Both the position numbers and the translations under genes were made by a program. Shown here in pieces: positions 54,968 through 64,000 of a stretch of 64,000 nt of DNA. The notes below the pieces were generated by a model, which worked only from the letters and a program-made list of their open reading frames with translations, ran no database searches and was not told the DNA's origin. Position 1 is the stretch's first letter. Each line of letters begins with the position of its first letter. Source of the stretch: Opeltia flavorubescens (Eukaryota > Ascomycota > Lecanoromycetes > Teloschistales > Teloschistaceae); assembly GCA_000442125.1 (NCBI GenBank), contig KE546973.1, positions 372,001-436,000 on the forward strand, written 5' to 3'.

Positions 54968-57627
54968 TTTGGCGGGCGGTCGTCTGCTAATAAAGATCTT
55001 TACCGATGAGAGACCTGGGCCGGAAAGATTTTATGAATGTATAAGGAGGTAGATTAGGAACGGCTTGGAAATACAACTCGTCCGATAGCAAAGTGCATAG
55101 CCGTGTCAAAAGATCAAGCTAAAGTAGAAGTCCAGATATTAAGTAATCACTCGGAATGGTTGGAGAATTTGTAAATTAACGAGGGTAGTATAGATCAATT
55201 ATTCAGGAGTGTTCAGGACCGAGACATACAAAGACAACTGATTGTAGTCTCGGCCAGGACTTGAAAGGGGTGCGAGAAGGAAGTCAAGATTCATAGATTG
55301 TGTATAAGGATGAATGACAATGCAAGGAAGTTGAAAGAAGTGGGAGAACGACGACGCAATGCCGATTGCAGATATGCGAACAGAAAGACTTGGGGATCCA
55401 TTCTGCAAATTGTGTGGTTACCAGAAGACATTTTGGCTCTAGGCCATTCGTTAAGGCTGGTATTCCCTGGACTACATCTCGATGTGTAGAGAATCATCGC
55501 TAGTACAGAGTAGGCGCAGATGGTATTCCGACTAAGCGTCCTGCAGGTAAAGGCTGTCGTCTAGGCCATGACAGTAAGAAGCTCGCGGCAACCTACAGAT
55601 ATCACCAATTGGAGGGTCGTGACGGTCAGCTGGATCTTGGTGGAACTCTAAATCCTCTGTGGCTTTCGCTTGTTTCATCGAGAGGACGCCAGAGGAGCAA
55701 CGACCCACCTGAGGAATGGGGGAAGTAGGGTCATCAGAGGACTAGCGATGATGACGGTGAGATCTAAGTCATTGTGATTGAATGTTGGAAAAGCCGCATA
55801 GCCCTATAAGCGATGGTCCCCAATCATGGTCGCTGCGTTTGTGGCGGATGTCGGTTTCGCATGCATGATCCGGTATTGTACCCGCAAGCTGCAAGACTGG
55901 CAGTAGCCGGAAGGCCAATGCACAGATGGCCTTGTGGCTTTGCTGTCTGATTTGATCGCATCAACACGGATGATTTTGACTGTCTGCTGCACCTGCCCTC
56001 TTACTTCTTTAGTAGAAAATGTCAGCGCTCAGCCTAGAGAGCATCTCAGCCTAGTATCTCAAGTCGTTACCAGCTTGTGACGTTGTTTTTGGTGTATCTT
56101 GAAAGACTGCTCTCCAAGTAAGAGTGGCAATTGCATTAGAAGTTTGTCGCATGCAGGATTCGTCTTTAGCTATCTCGACTGCAGGCTCGCTACTGATAAC
56201 ACAGGATATGAGACGCTGTCGCGTTAATCGAGATTAAACAAACATCAAGCTTGCTTGGCCACACGAGATGAGGAATCTATGAGATCTGCATTGCAGGATT
56301 AAATGTCAAAGAGTAACCAGTGTGCCTAAGGTGCGCCGCTCTCAAAGCTCGTTTCTGAAGTCTTTGTACTAGTGGTCAGACGTGGTGTTTACTTACCTAG
56401 TATCGCTCAATCCACGAGTTTTTTTCGAGCAAAGCAGGCCTAGAGTAATCTTGATCAAATGTCGGTCACAGCACGCACTGAACTAATGGAAGACCAGGCT
56501 GGGAAGATGTCGAGACCCTTTCTCCAGGCCAAGATGCGTGATCGGCATGTCTTGACGTGGCTGACTTCTCCTCCCTGTTTGAATTTAGCGACCATGACAT
56601 ACAGCATATTCCGTGTTTCATGATCTGTTACGACTTCTGACAGCCAATCTTCCAGTGCGTTGGATGATCAAGTGAACCGATGCTTTCAAGGGTTTTTCTG
56701 CGTTGCTGTACGAATCCTCGTGGACCATGACAGCACCTGAAAACATTGTTATGACATGATGAGATGATGAGTATGGAGGCATCAAGGGATCTCATTGGAT
56801 GCAATCCGTTAGATATCCATATCGCCTCAGCGGTGAGAATTGTCCAGTTGGACAATCAGAGCGTTTCACGTTTATGGGCAAGATGGGTCTGTTGAACACA
56901 AGGTCGGATCGGTGTGCGACAATATCAATCTTACACAGGTCAACGACGGTCTGTTATGTAAGAGGATAGATAAGACCGTTGTGGACGGCCGTTTGGAGCT
57001 CTTGAGCGCATAGACGCAGCGGGTATGTGCTGCAGCTGCAGCTATTCTCCATGCGACTCCGTGTGATGCTCTGAGTGCTGTGGGGACGGCTGAAGATCGG
57101 AATCCTTATTCAAACCCTACCGTTGCCCGCCTGGTAGTAGAAGTAGGACTCTCGTCTCGACGAGCATAGAAAGCTGTTTCGACTATGCCATAGCGAAGTA
57201 GGATGACCGCCTCTTGGAAGTGTAGAGTAGCCGGTTAAAGCTTCAGAGTAGATGTATGACTAAGCAGTACTCTTTGGGAATCTATTTTGGCTGGCACCTT
57301 CCTGAACCCCTTGCTTGTCATGACAACCCAAATACGGATACTTTAGTCTGCTTGAATGAGACCGACCCATTACGAGTATGAAGACCATTCGAATCGGAGT
57401 CCACCAGGTTGTCATCTATATCTCAGGCGCTACGGGTCACCTGAGACCAAGGTGCCACACTTACCTCGCTGGGATTTCTGACCCTGCAGCTACTTGATGT
57501 TCTTAATCCGACGTCATTCTTACCTGCTTCTATACGCAGAGAACCAACTCTCTCCACGTGTCAAATCCTTCGTAATGAAGCAAAACATGTCATTCTAGGC
57601 GCGCCGGGTACTTAGCGGTTCGAAGCT
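54968..57627. other. Largest gene-free region, 2.66 kb
   Basis: Divergent spacer between two large genes. Frames at 55199-55497, 55804-55992 and 56628-56855 are short, partly overlapping and featureless. I saw no tRNA, repeat array or transposon signature. It must hold two promoters; the rest is unexplained. Confidence 0.45.
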
Positions 57628-59721
57628 ATGGGTGGACCACCCGCTGTTGTGATCATTGCCCGGTACGACTTCAGCCCAAGCAAGAACCATGGTCCGTACT
57701 AAGTTGACTACAGACACGGTGCAAGATTGGATGCCGCCGATAAGCAATGGCACTTGACTTCTCCTACGCCCTACGACCCTCCATTGACCTACGGTGGTTG
57801 GGTTCAATCACGGACTTTGGGTACCAGGATTGGAAATATTCTTCAAAATCGATATTCACAACGCGAAGAGGCACCGGATACTTCAGACAGGAGCAACGGG
57901 GTTCAAGTGCAAGGCACAGTTACAGAAGGTCGAAAAGAGCATTCCAGCACAGGATCCACCAGTGGCCAGCACAAGAAACGGAAATACAAAATTATCATTC
58001 ACGCCTCTCCGTTTCTTAGGTGTATCCAGACATCCATTGCTATCAGCGCCGGTATTGCGCATCATGAACATGCCATCAAGACTGATGACCAATCTGTCCC
58101 CTCAAAGCATCACACGTTGCATTCCGAAGCCCAACACCCAGCCCATTCAGCTTCGCCCTATCTTACGGGCGCCGAAAGTCAAACGACTCCTCACCTATCT
58201 TCAATACCGGAGCCGGAAATTACTATCGAAAGCGCCACCGAGCAGGAAGACCATACTGAAAGCCAAGCTAAGACATGTATGCGCCTCGATGCCTTCTTGG
58301 GGGAATGGCTTTCACCTGAGTATTTCGATCTGATCACACCACCGCCTAGTTCAGTCATGATGTTGACGAGTGCCAAAGCCGACCTTATGCGTAACGGAGA
58401 GTACATAGATGTTCCGGCAGGTTCCTACAGAAATACCCAGGATACAGGCAACTTCCCTGGAGGCTGGGGTAGTAGCCCGCACTCTGCTTCCGATTCAAGT
58501 AGTCAGAATGGTGGTGGACCATTGTCAAGTATTGCAACTATCGGGACATCGTTACCACGAGGGCACCGAGCGAGCAGTCACAGCACTGTACATGGCGTCA
58601 TTGGTCCGAGAAGCGTTAGCAAAATTGAGACATCAGTAGCACGAGGCCCAAGAGGCTACGAACCTCCAACACCTTCTTACGCCATCTCGCCCTTGGATCC
58701 GATACCGCCCGGCTACGTTGCGCATGCGCAAGACGCCTGTGTTGATGTAGACTTTGGATGGGACAGCATGCGACAACCACATGATTGGGGCAACGGCGGT
58801 CAATTTGGAGAAGAGTGGAGTGCAATGCACAAACGCTTTCGGCGGGGTCTTCAAAGTATGATCGCATGGTATTCTAACAACTCCCCAAGTCTCTCGACGC
58901 AAGCCATTATTGAAGGGTCAAACAGGGAGGCAGAAACGGATGAGGCTGATGTAGACACTGACATTGTACTGATACTTGTTACCCATGGCGCGGGTTGCAA
59001 TGCACTTATCGGCGCTTTGACCAATCAACCTGTTCTGTTGGACGTCGGTATGGCTTCCTTGACCATGGCCGTTCGGAAGGAACAAGTTCAGGCTCAACCT
59101 CGATCTCCTGTCGCCCCTGTGCAGACTACCAGACGACGATCGTCCATTGATTCTGGCATTTCGCAGGAGTACGATGTCAAAATCACGGCTTCTACAGAAC
59201 ACCTTCATAGCAGGTCTCGAACATCAACCACTAGTCTACCTTACTACTCGCCATCACTTACTTCCTCTCCATTGTCAACCCACCGCTACCGTACTAATTC
59301 AGCGGCTTCCACAACGTCGTCCAATAGCTTTACCGATGGTGACTTCAAACTCGATTCAGAAAAGCATATTGGATTTTCCAGTAGTATAGCTGGAGGACTA
59401 GCGAGAAGCTCGAGCGCGTCTGGAGGGCTATGGAGCAAACCTGCTTCCAAAACCATCGATGGAGCTACCGACCGACTCGTCAAAGAGAAGGCACCTCCAC
59501 TCAGTGGACACTCGCCACTCATAAAGGAGGTCTCTGACGGGAAAATATCACGCAGTGTGGAGAAGCCTGCTGCAGGGATCATTAATAGAGCTGAGAATGT
59601 CAACGGAGTTCCTGGGCGTGCAACGACACAACATGGCCTTTGGGGAGCTCCGACTTCACCAGCTGTTAGCGAGCGAGAAAAGGGGCCCAAGCGGCGGTGG
59701 ACAAACTTCGAGCAACGTTAG
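57628..59721 (+). CDS. Histidine phosphatase superfamily protein with long inserts
   Basis: Exons 57628-57662 and 57714-59721 give 680 residues. The spliced N-terminus MGGPPAVVIIARHGARLDAA carries the catalytic RHG motif at about residue 13; a second conserved element is IIIHASPFLRCIQTS (about 110) and the second catalytic His is in LVTHGAGCNALI (about 435). A single phosphatase fold of about 200 residues would be enough, so much of this protein is insertion: Ser/Thr-rich low-complexity stretches after about 150, 240 and 480. Relatives include UBASH3-type phosphatases and the yeast Tfc7/tau55 subunit of TFIIIC, but I cannot say which. The first exon is 35 bp and contains the RHG codons' start. 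Confidence 0.8.
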
Positions 59722-60007
59722 GATATTCGACTTAACGATAATGATAATGATAATTGCTCAACCTCTAATAGAGCAAGAGCCGGTATGCATAGAGTAGCTA
59801 AGCATGTATAATCAGTTCAACAAAAGTCCAGATTGAATGGGCATATATGCGCTTTCAAAATACAGTGTCGAATTACCATTTCTTAATTCCGCTAAAAACG
59901 CGCTAGGCTGCGGCTGCTCTCAGATAAGATAATGACGAGAGGCTTCGGTATCACTTGCCAGAATCTGAAGTCAACCAATCTTATATCCCACCCCCAAACT
60001 CATCACC
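59722..60007. other. Intergenic between phosphatase and CCDC124 genes
   Basis: Short tandem spacer, AT-rich around 59740-59900. No gene seen. Confidence 0.45.
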
Positions 60008-60823
60008 ATGGGTAAAAAACCAACTGGTGAGAATACAAAGAAAGCTGCTGGCAACGCAAAGGTCAAACCCTCCCAACACCTCCTCAGCACGTCCTTGCAC
60101 TGATTTTCATGCACAGAAAGCCGAAGCAGCAGCACAGAAAGCAGCCAACGAAAATGCAAAGAAAGCAGCCGTAGAAGATGCAGAATGGTCCAAAGGCTCC
60201 AAGTCCAACGCAAAGAAGTAGGAGCTCTTCCCTCCTTCCTGCTCCCATTCAATGGGGCCCCCCAAACGAACCTGCAAGCTAACCCCACAACCACCAGGGA
60301 AGAAGCCGAATCCAAAAAAGCCGAAGCCGCCCGTAAAAAAGCGGAAAAAGACGCCCTCCTAGCCGAAGAAGAGCGCAACGCCCCCTCAAAACCGAAAAAC
60401 AACAAGACCGCACCTAAAAAGACCTCCGCCGCTCCCTCCCGAAAACTTAACCTCGAAGATCTCAATGATGAACCGCCTGATAACACCCCCCTAAACGCCC
60501 TCAACGCCACAGGCATTGATAATGCCCTCGACGCGCTTTCCCTCACCACCGGCTCCAGCAATAACGAAAAAATCGACAGACATCCGGAACGGAGGTTCAA
60601 GGCCGCGTATGCCGCTTACGAAGCTAGACGGATGCCGGAGTTGGAAGAGGAGATGAAGGGGTTGAGGAGGCAGCAGAGGGTTGATTTGATACGGAAGGAG
60701 TTTGAGAGGAGTGGGGAGAACCCGTTTAATCAGGTTAGTGTGGGGTTTGATGCTAGTCGGGAGGAGGTTAGGGAGGTTAGGGAGATGGAGAGGGAGAAGG
60801 TGGAGAGGAGGTTGGGGAAGTAA
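60008..60823 (+). CDS. CCDC124/Lso2-family ribosome-associated coiled-coil protein
   Basis: Exons 60008-60061, 60117-60217 and 60298-60823 give 226 residues. It starts MGKKPTGENTKKAAGNAKKA and continues through Lys/Ala/Glu-rich helix (KAEAAAQKAANENAKKAA) to a conserved C-terminal block: RHPERRFKAAYAAYEARRMP and ENPFNQVSVGFDASREEV. This is the DUF1014/CCDC124 family; Lso2 and CCDC124 bind hibernating 80S ribosomes and protect them during starvation and recovery. The fungal proteins are longer than yeast Lso2. The first intron removes a short Pro-rich stretch; both donors are GT. Confidence 0.88.
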
Positions 60824-61086
60824 TAAGAGGATTTGGGGGGGAAGGGGAGAGGAGGGGTACTTGGGGGTGGGTTTGAGGGTTGGTATGGGTTATGAGGATG
60901 AGTTATGATGGATGATAGATCATTGGAGTGGAGCGGCGATCTTATGAAAGGGCTTTGTTCGACTTTCACGGTGTGGGAAGGGAAAGCTGCTTGATGAGAC
61001 GGTCTGAATATGACGGCAAGGGAGGATAAATGCTGGTGATGGCAATTGAATCATTATTATTCTTAACGATGAATGGACCAGCCATG
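60824..61086. other. Convergent spacer
   Basis: About 0.26 kb between the 3' ends of the CCDC124-like gene and GPI8. It is G-rich at its start (60830-60900). No gene seen. Confidence 0.5.
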
Positions 61087-62286
61087 TCATCGTGGCGACT
61101 CCAGGAAGCTTGTTCCTCCCCAGAGCAGCGCACAGCCTAACAGTGCCCATGCACCCATGACTTGTTGACTCCATACGCTGCCTGCTTCAACTTTGGCGGC
61201 ACCCTCTCGTCCCTTCTTACTCTGAATCGATGAAACCGCAGGTTGATCTTGGACCCCCTCTTCGCTCGCCTGACTCCCATTCCTCCTCTCCATGATCTCC
61301 TGTAACCTTCTCAGATCCTCTCTCCATTCACTCTCATTCCATCCCCCCTGTTCAACCTCCACATCCTGCACATTCCCAAAGAAATCCATCACCAACCTCT
61401 CCCTCCCCCTCTCCTCCCCACCAGGAAACAAATCCCATCTCACCCCCGGCCTAGAATGTATTTTCGCCTCATCGTAACTCCCAAACAGATCCCCCAAATT
61501 CGCCCTATCACCAACCTTCACCCCCTCCAAAAACTCCAAATTATAGTAAGTCCACCGATCGATAACCGCAACCCCAACATCATTATCCGCATGATGGCTA
61601 TAACTGCTCTGATCCACCTCACTANTCCCCGTCGCAATGATATTCGGCGAGTAGAATTTCGAATACAGCGTATTGGCCTGGCACGTATCGATCATGAACA
61701 GCAACTCCCGATACCGCCGCTTCTCCCACATCTGCTCAAAGGCGTCCGCGAGGTCCCAACTCCCAATCTCCTCGCTGTCTTGGAATTTGAGGAATTCGTT
61801 CCCGCCGTGCCCGGTCATGTATACGAGGACGTTACTCCCTGCGTCCGTGCCGAGGCGTTTGCTGGCTGGGAACTCTGGGGCAAGGCGGTCTGTGAGTAAG
61901 CGTATGAAGGCTTCGACGGTGACTTCGTAGCCCCGGTAATCAACCTCGATGTTATCGCCGTAGAGGTCGAGGGCGCGGTCGGCATTGTTGTAGACGGTGC
62001 CGGGGAAGGCGTTGCGAGGGTTGCAGGCCATGTCGTCGGGGAGCATGAGGATTATCTGGGAGTCTGGGATTCCGAGACGCTTTACGGTACGGTAGAGGGA
62101 GAGGACGTTGGCGAGATGTCGGTAGTTGAACCAGAAGCGGGAGGTGGAGACTAGGACGGCCCAGTTGGAGGTGTGGTGGTGGAGGGGGGGTTGAGGGGTA
62201 TTGGTGGTTGAGGAGGACAAGTGTGGAGAGAGGGAGAGGAGGGAAAGGAGGGAAAGAGGGAGGAGAGAAAGAGATGGGAGATGCAT
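61087..62286 (-). CDS. GPI8: GPI transamidase catalytic subunit
   Basis: A single exon encodes 399 residues. A signal peptide ([18 protein letters not shown]) leads into the C13-type cysteine peptidase domain: [51 protein letters not shown] with catalytic His160, and [14 protein letters not shown] with the nucleophile Cys202. A C-terminal hydrophobic helix (about 376-395, [16 protein letters not shown]) fits the type I ER membrane topology of Gpi8/PIG-K. The protein removes the C-terminal GPI signal and transfers the GPI anchor as part of the five-subunit transamidase complex. An ambiguous base at 61625 leaves one residue unknown in the [13 protein letters not shown] region. Confidence 0.95.
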   Translation of the reverse strand: MHLPSLSLLPLSLLSLLSLSPHLSSSTTNTPQPPLHHHTSNWAVLVSTSRFWFNYRHLANVLSLYRTVKRLGIPDSQIILMLPDDMACNPRNAFPGTVYNNADRALDLYGDNIEVDYRGYEVTVEAFIRLLTDRLAPEFPASKRLGTDAGSNVLVYMTGHGGNEFLKFQDSEEIGSWDLADAFEQMWEKRRYRELLFMIDTCQANTLYSKFYSPNIIATGXSEVDQSSYSHHADNDVGVAVIDRWTYYNLEFLEGVKVGDRANLGDLFGSYDEAKIHSRPGVRWDLFPGGEERGRERLVMDFFGNVQDVEVEQGGWNESEWREDLRRLQEIMERRNGSQASEEGVQDQPAVSSIQSKKGREGAAKVEAGSVWSQQVMGAWALLGCALLWGGTSFLESPR

Positions 62287-62586
62287 TCTTGGAGGCGAAT
62301 GGCTTTAGGAGTTTTTCTTATGGTTCGTGAGAGAATGAAGGGTAGTGTTGTAGGTTGTAGTTCATGATAGAATGCCTTTCGGGTACGGAATATCTCGGTC
62401 AAATTTCGGGCCCGAAGCCTAGACTCGATCATCGCTGATTAATTGGCCAATCCGTTTGGACATTCACTCATGCATGGGTCAAATGAACGGCCTTTACCAA
62501 TGACGTTGAAAGTTCACAAGTTGCATATTTCCCATGCATATTCTACTGTAGTAAGAATGATGGAAAAAGCATAAGATGTTCCATTT
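62287..62586. other. Tandem intergenic region
   Basis: Contains the GPI8 upstream region and the 3' flank of the secreted protein gene (both minus strand). A 93-residue minus frame here overlaps the GPI8 start and is not called. Confidence 0.45.
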
Positions 62587-63361
62587 CTAGACAACAGCAA
62601 CCCTCAGCGCATTGGATCGCAACGAGTCATCCCTCGTAGCCTTGTACTGGAAAACGCCAGCATTCGGAAATGTCAATGTCGCCTTTCCGTTAGCATCTGT
62701 CGTGACACCATCAATGACCGCCCCCTGAACTGCAACGCCGGTCGTCCCATCCGTCACAGTAATTGTCCGGCTGCTCCCTTGCTTCACGGCCAAATAATCC
62801 GGCGTCACCTTGAGGAAGTATGTCTTGCTGAAAGCATCAAACGCCCACAAAACGTTATCACCCGCTTTGACCTCCTGCTGGCAGCCTCCTACCTCTGTGA
62901 ACTGATAATTGACGAGTAGACCCCAGAATTGGGTGGACGTCTGGGTGGACGTTCCAATCGAGGTGATGAAGAAGTCATCGAATGTCGTCGAGTAAGTGCC
63001 GTCGAAAGGGAATTTGGCGAGTTTCGAAGCTGCGTCAAGAGCGTCAGTGGGCGTGTTGCCTGGAGCTGGATTCGCGCCAAGGTTGGTGCCGTCGCATTTG
63101 TGAGTGCCTCCTGAAGGAGTGGTTACATTGCGAGGACCGGACAAGATCGGTGCTTCGTAGATGGTATTCGTGGCCCCTTCAATGCGAAGATTGACAATGG
63201 ACCTGTTGGGAAGAATTCAGCATCGACAGCAAATGACGTGGGAAGCAATGTAGATGAACGCACGAGCCAGGTGCAATTGCTCTGGATTCGTGAGGTAGAG
63301 CTACAGCGAAGACTGCCTGCAGCAGGGACGCAGCAAACAAGAGACGTTTGATTTGGATCAT
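62587..63361 (-). CDS. Secreted protein, DUF4430-like
   Basis: Exons 63361-63264 and 63202-62587 give 237 residues. The N-terminus MIQIKRLLFAASLLQAVFAV is a clear signal peptide, cut near ALPHESRA. The mature part includes SIVNLRIEGATNTIYEAPIL, a Thr-rich linker (TSIGTSTQTSTQFWGLLV), and GDNVLWAFDAFSKTYFLKVTP followed by a C-terminal beta domain (TITVTDGTTGVAVQGAVIDG). The VLWAFDAF context resembles DUF4430 surface proteins, and the tail looks like an Ig-type or CNA-B-like fold with variable loops. A secreted or wall-linked role is inferred from the signal peptide; no GPI site is visible at the C-terminus (LRVAVV). Confidence 0.75.
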
Positions 63362-64000
63362 TGCGAAATGAACAGGTAGAATTTGACAAAGATTCAGCTT
63401 TGTGTATGCTTGCAAGACTCGAAACAAAACCTACCAGGTTTAGCTTTTATATCACATCGTTTCAACATTCCACTAATCCATTTCCCATATCTTCGAGCCG
63501 TTGTGGATGGTGGCTTCCACATTGCACGACAGAGGCTTGAATACTCCATAGCCATTGGATGAACATTAGCGAAGGCAGGTACGAGACGTCTGTACGAACG
63601 TTGAAAACCGGCTGTACCTGCCGCTACGCCATATGGTCAGGCCCAGGAAATCCTCCGAAGGAAGGTTACACAAAGCGCGGGGGGAATTGGATCCACATTT
63701 TCCACGGGCCGTAGCGAACCGTCAGTCCGGACTGCGTGGTCTTCTCGGTCTGACAGTTGTGGACCTGCAGATAGATGTCCTGAACAAGTTAGAAGAAGCG
63801 AATGTTTGTAAGTCAACCGTGGTACTGGATACTCGGTATAGCTTGTTCTTACGTCCCAGTTCGCCGTCCCTGATATCCAAAACGGCCGTCTTTTTCTCTT
63901 CTATTGATGCAGTGCGGTAGCAATATATCGATCGTACGTAAGGCGCATGTGTAATATTATTTCAAAGCTCTTTTGATGGCGTCGACGAACCTGTATATCG
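63362..64000. other. Window end, no gene recognised
   Basis: Upstream region of the secreted protein gene. A plus-strand frame at 63633-63920 (95 aa) runs on without features; a gene may begin beyond the window edge. Confidence 0.4.

Overview
The window comes from the nuclear genome of a filamentous ascomycete (Pezizomycotina; Leotiomycetes is my best guess, not proven). The evidence is dense genes with many 45-95 bp introns (mostly GT-AG, lariat motifs like CTAAC/CTGAC), and fungal-type proteins such as conventional kinesin, Rad6, a CTR copper transporter, an FSH1-type hydrolase and ankyrin proteins with fungal N-terminal domains. I see no operons, transposons, viral remnants, rRNA or convincing tRNA genes. 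There are several single ambiguous bases and one 35-base N gap.

Layout. 0-8 kb is a housekeeping block: the 3' part of a LENG1-like CIR_N splicing-associated protein, a four-exon CTR copper transporter, the mitochondrial carnitine/acylcarnitine carrier, RAD6 (minus) and an acetyl-CoA acetyltransferase divergent from RAD6. 8.6-16.3 kb is accessory: a trypsin-fold protease, a 616-aa orphan with a His/Asp-rich linker, and a 661-aa membrane-anchored orphan. 17-20.2 kb holds conventional kinesin heavy chain with a 5-base first coding exon. 21-30 kb has a GNAT acetyltransferase, a divergent FAD amine oxidase, an ankyrin-repeat protein and an FMO-like monooxygenase. 30.6-39.4 kb has an FSH1 hydrolase, allantoicase, an ankyrin+DIL protein and a divergent M13 metalloendopeptidase. 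40-51 kb has a tiny single-pass membrane ORF next to the N gap, a nine-exon CorA-like membrane protein, and a giant 11-exon TRANK1-like SF1 helicase (about 2171 aa). 52.5-63.4 kb has a small Cys-rich protein, a single-pass membrane protein whose last 27 codons sit on a separate exon, a histidine phosphatase with long low-complexity inserts, a CCDC124/Lso2 homologue, the GPI8 transamidase subunit and a secreted protein.

Functional ties. The carnitine carrier and the acetyl-CoA thiolase both act in mitochondrial/peroxisomal acyl and acetyl unit traffic and flank RAD6. Allantoicase is purine-nitrogen catabolism. GPI8 and the secreted/membrane proteins belong to the secretory pathway. I find no clear biosynthetic or defence cluster. 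The least explained loci are the 616-aa orphan and the TRANK1-like helicase. Exon models were built by hand from splice signals, reading phase and family conservation; every multi-exon model given as complete has a total coding length divisible by three.
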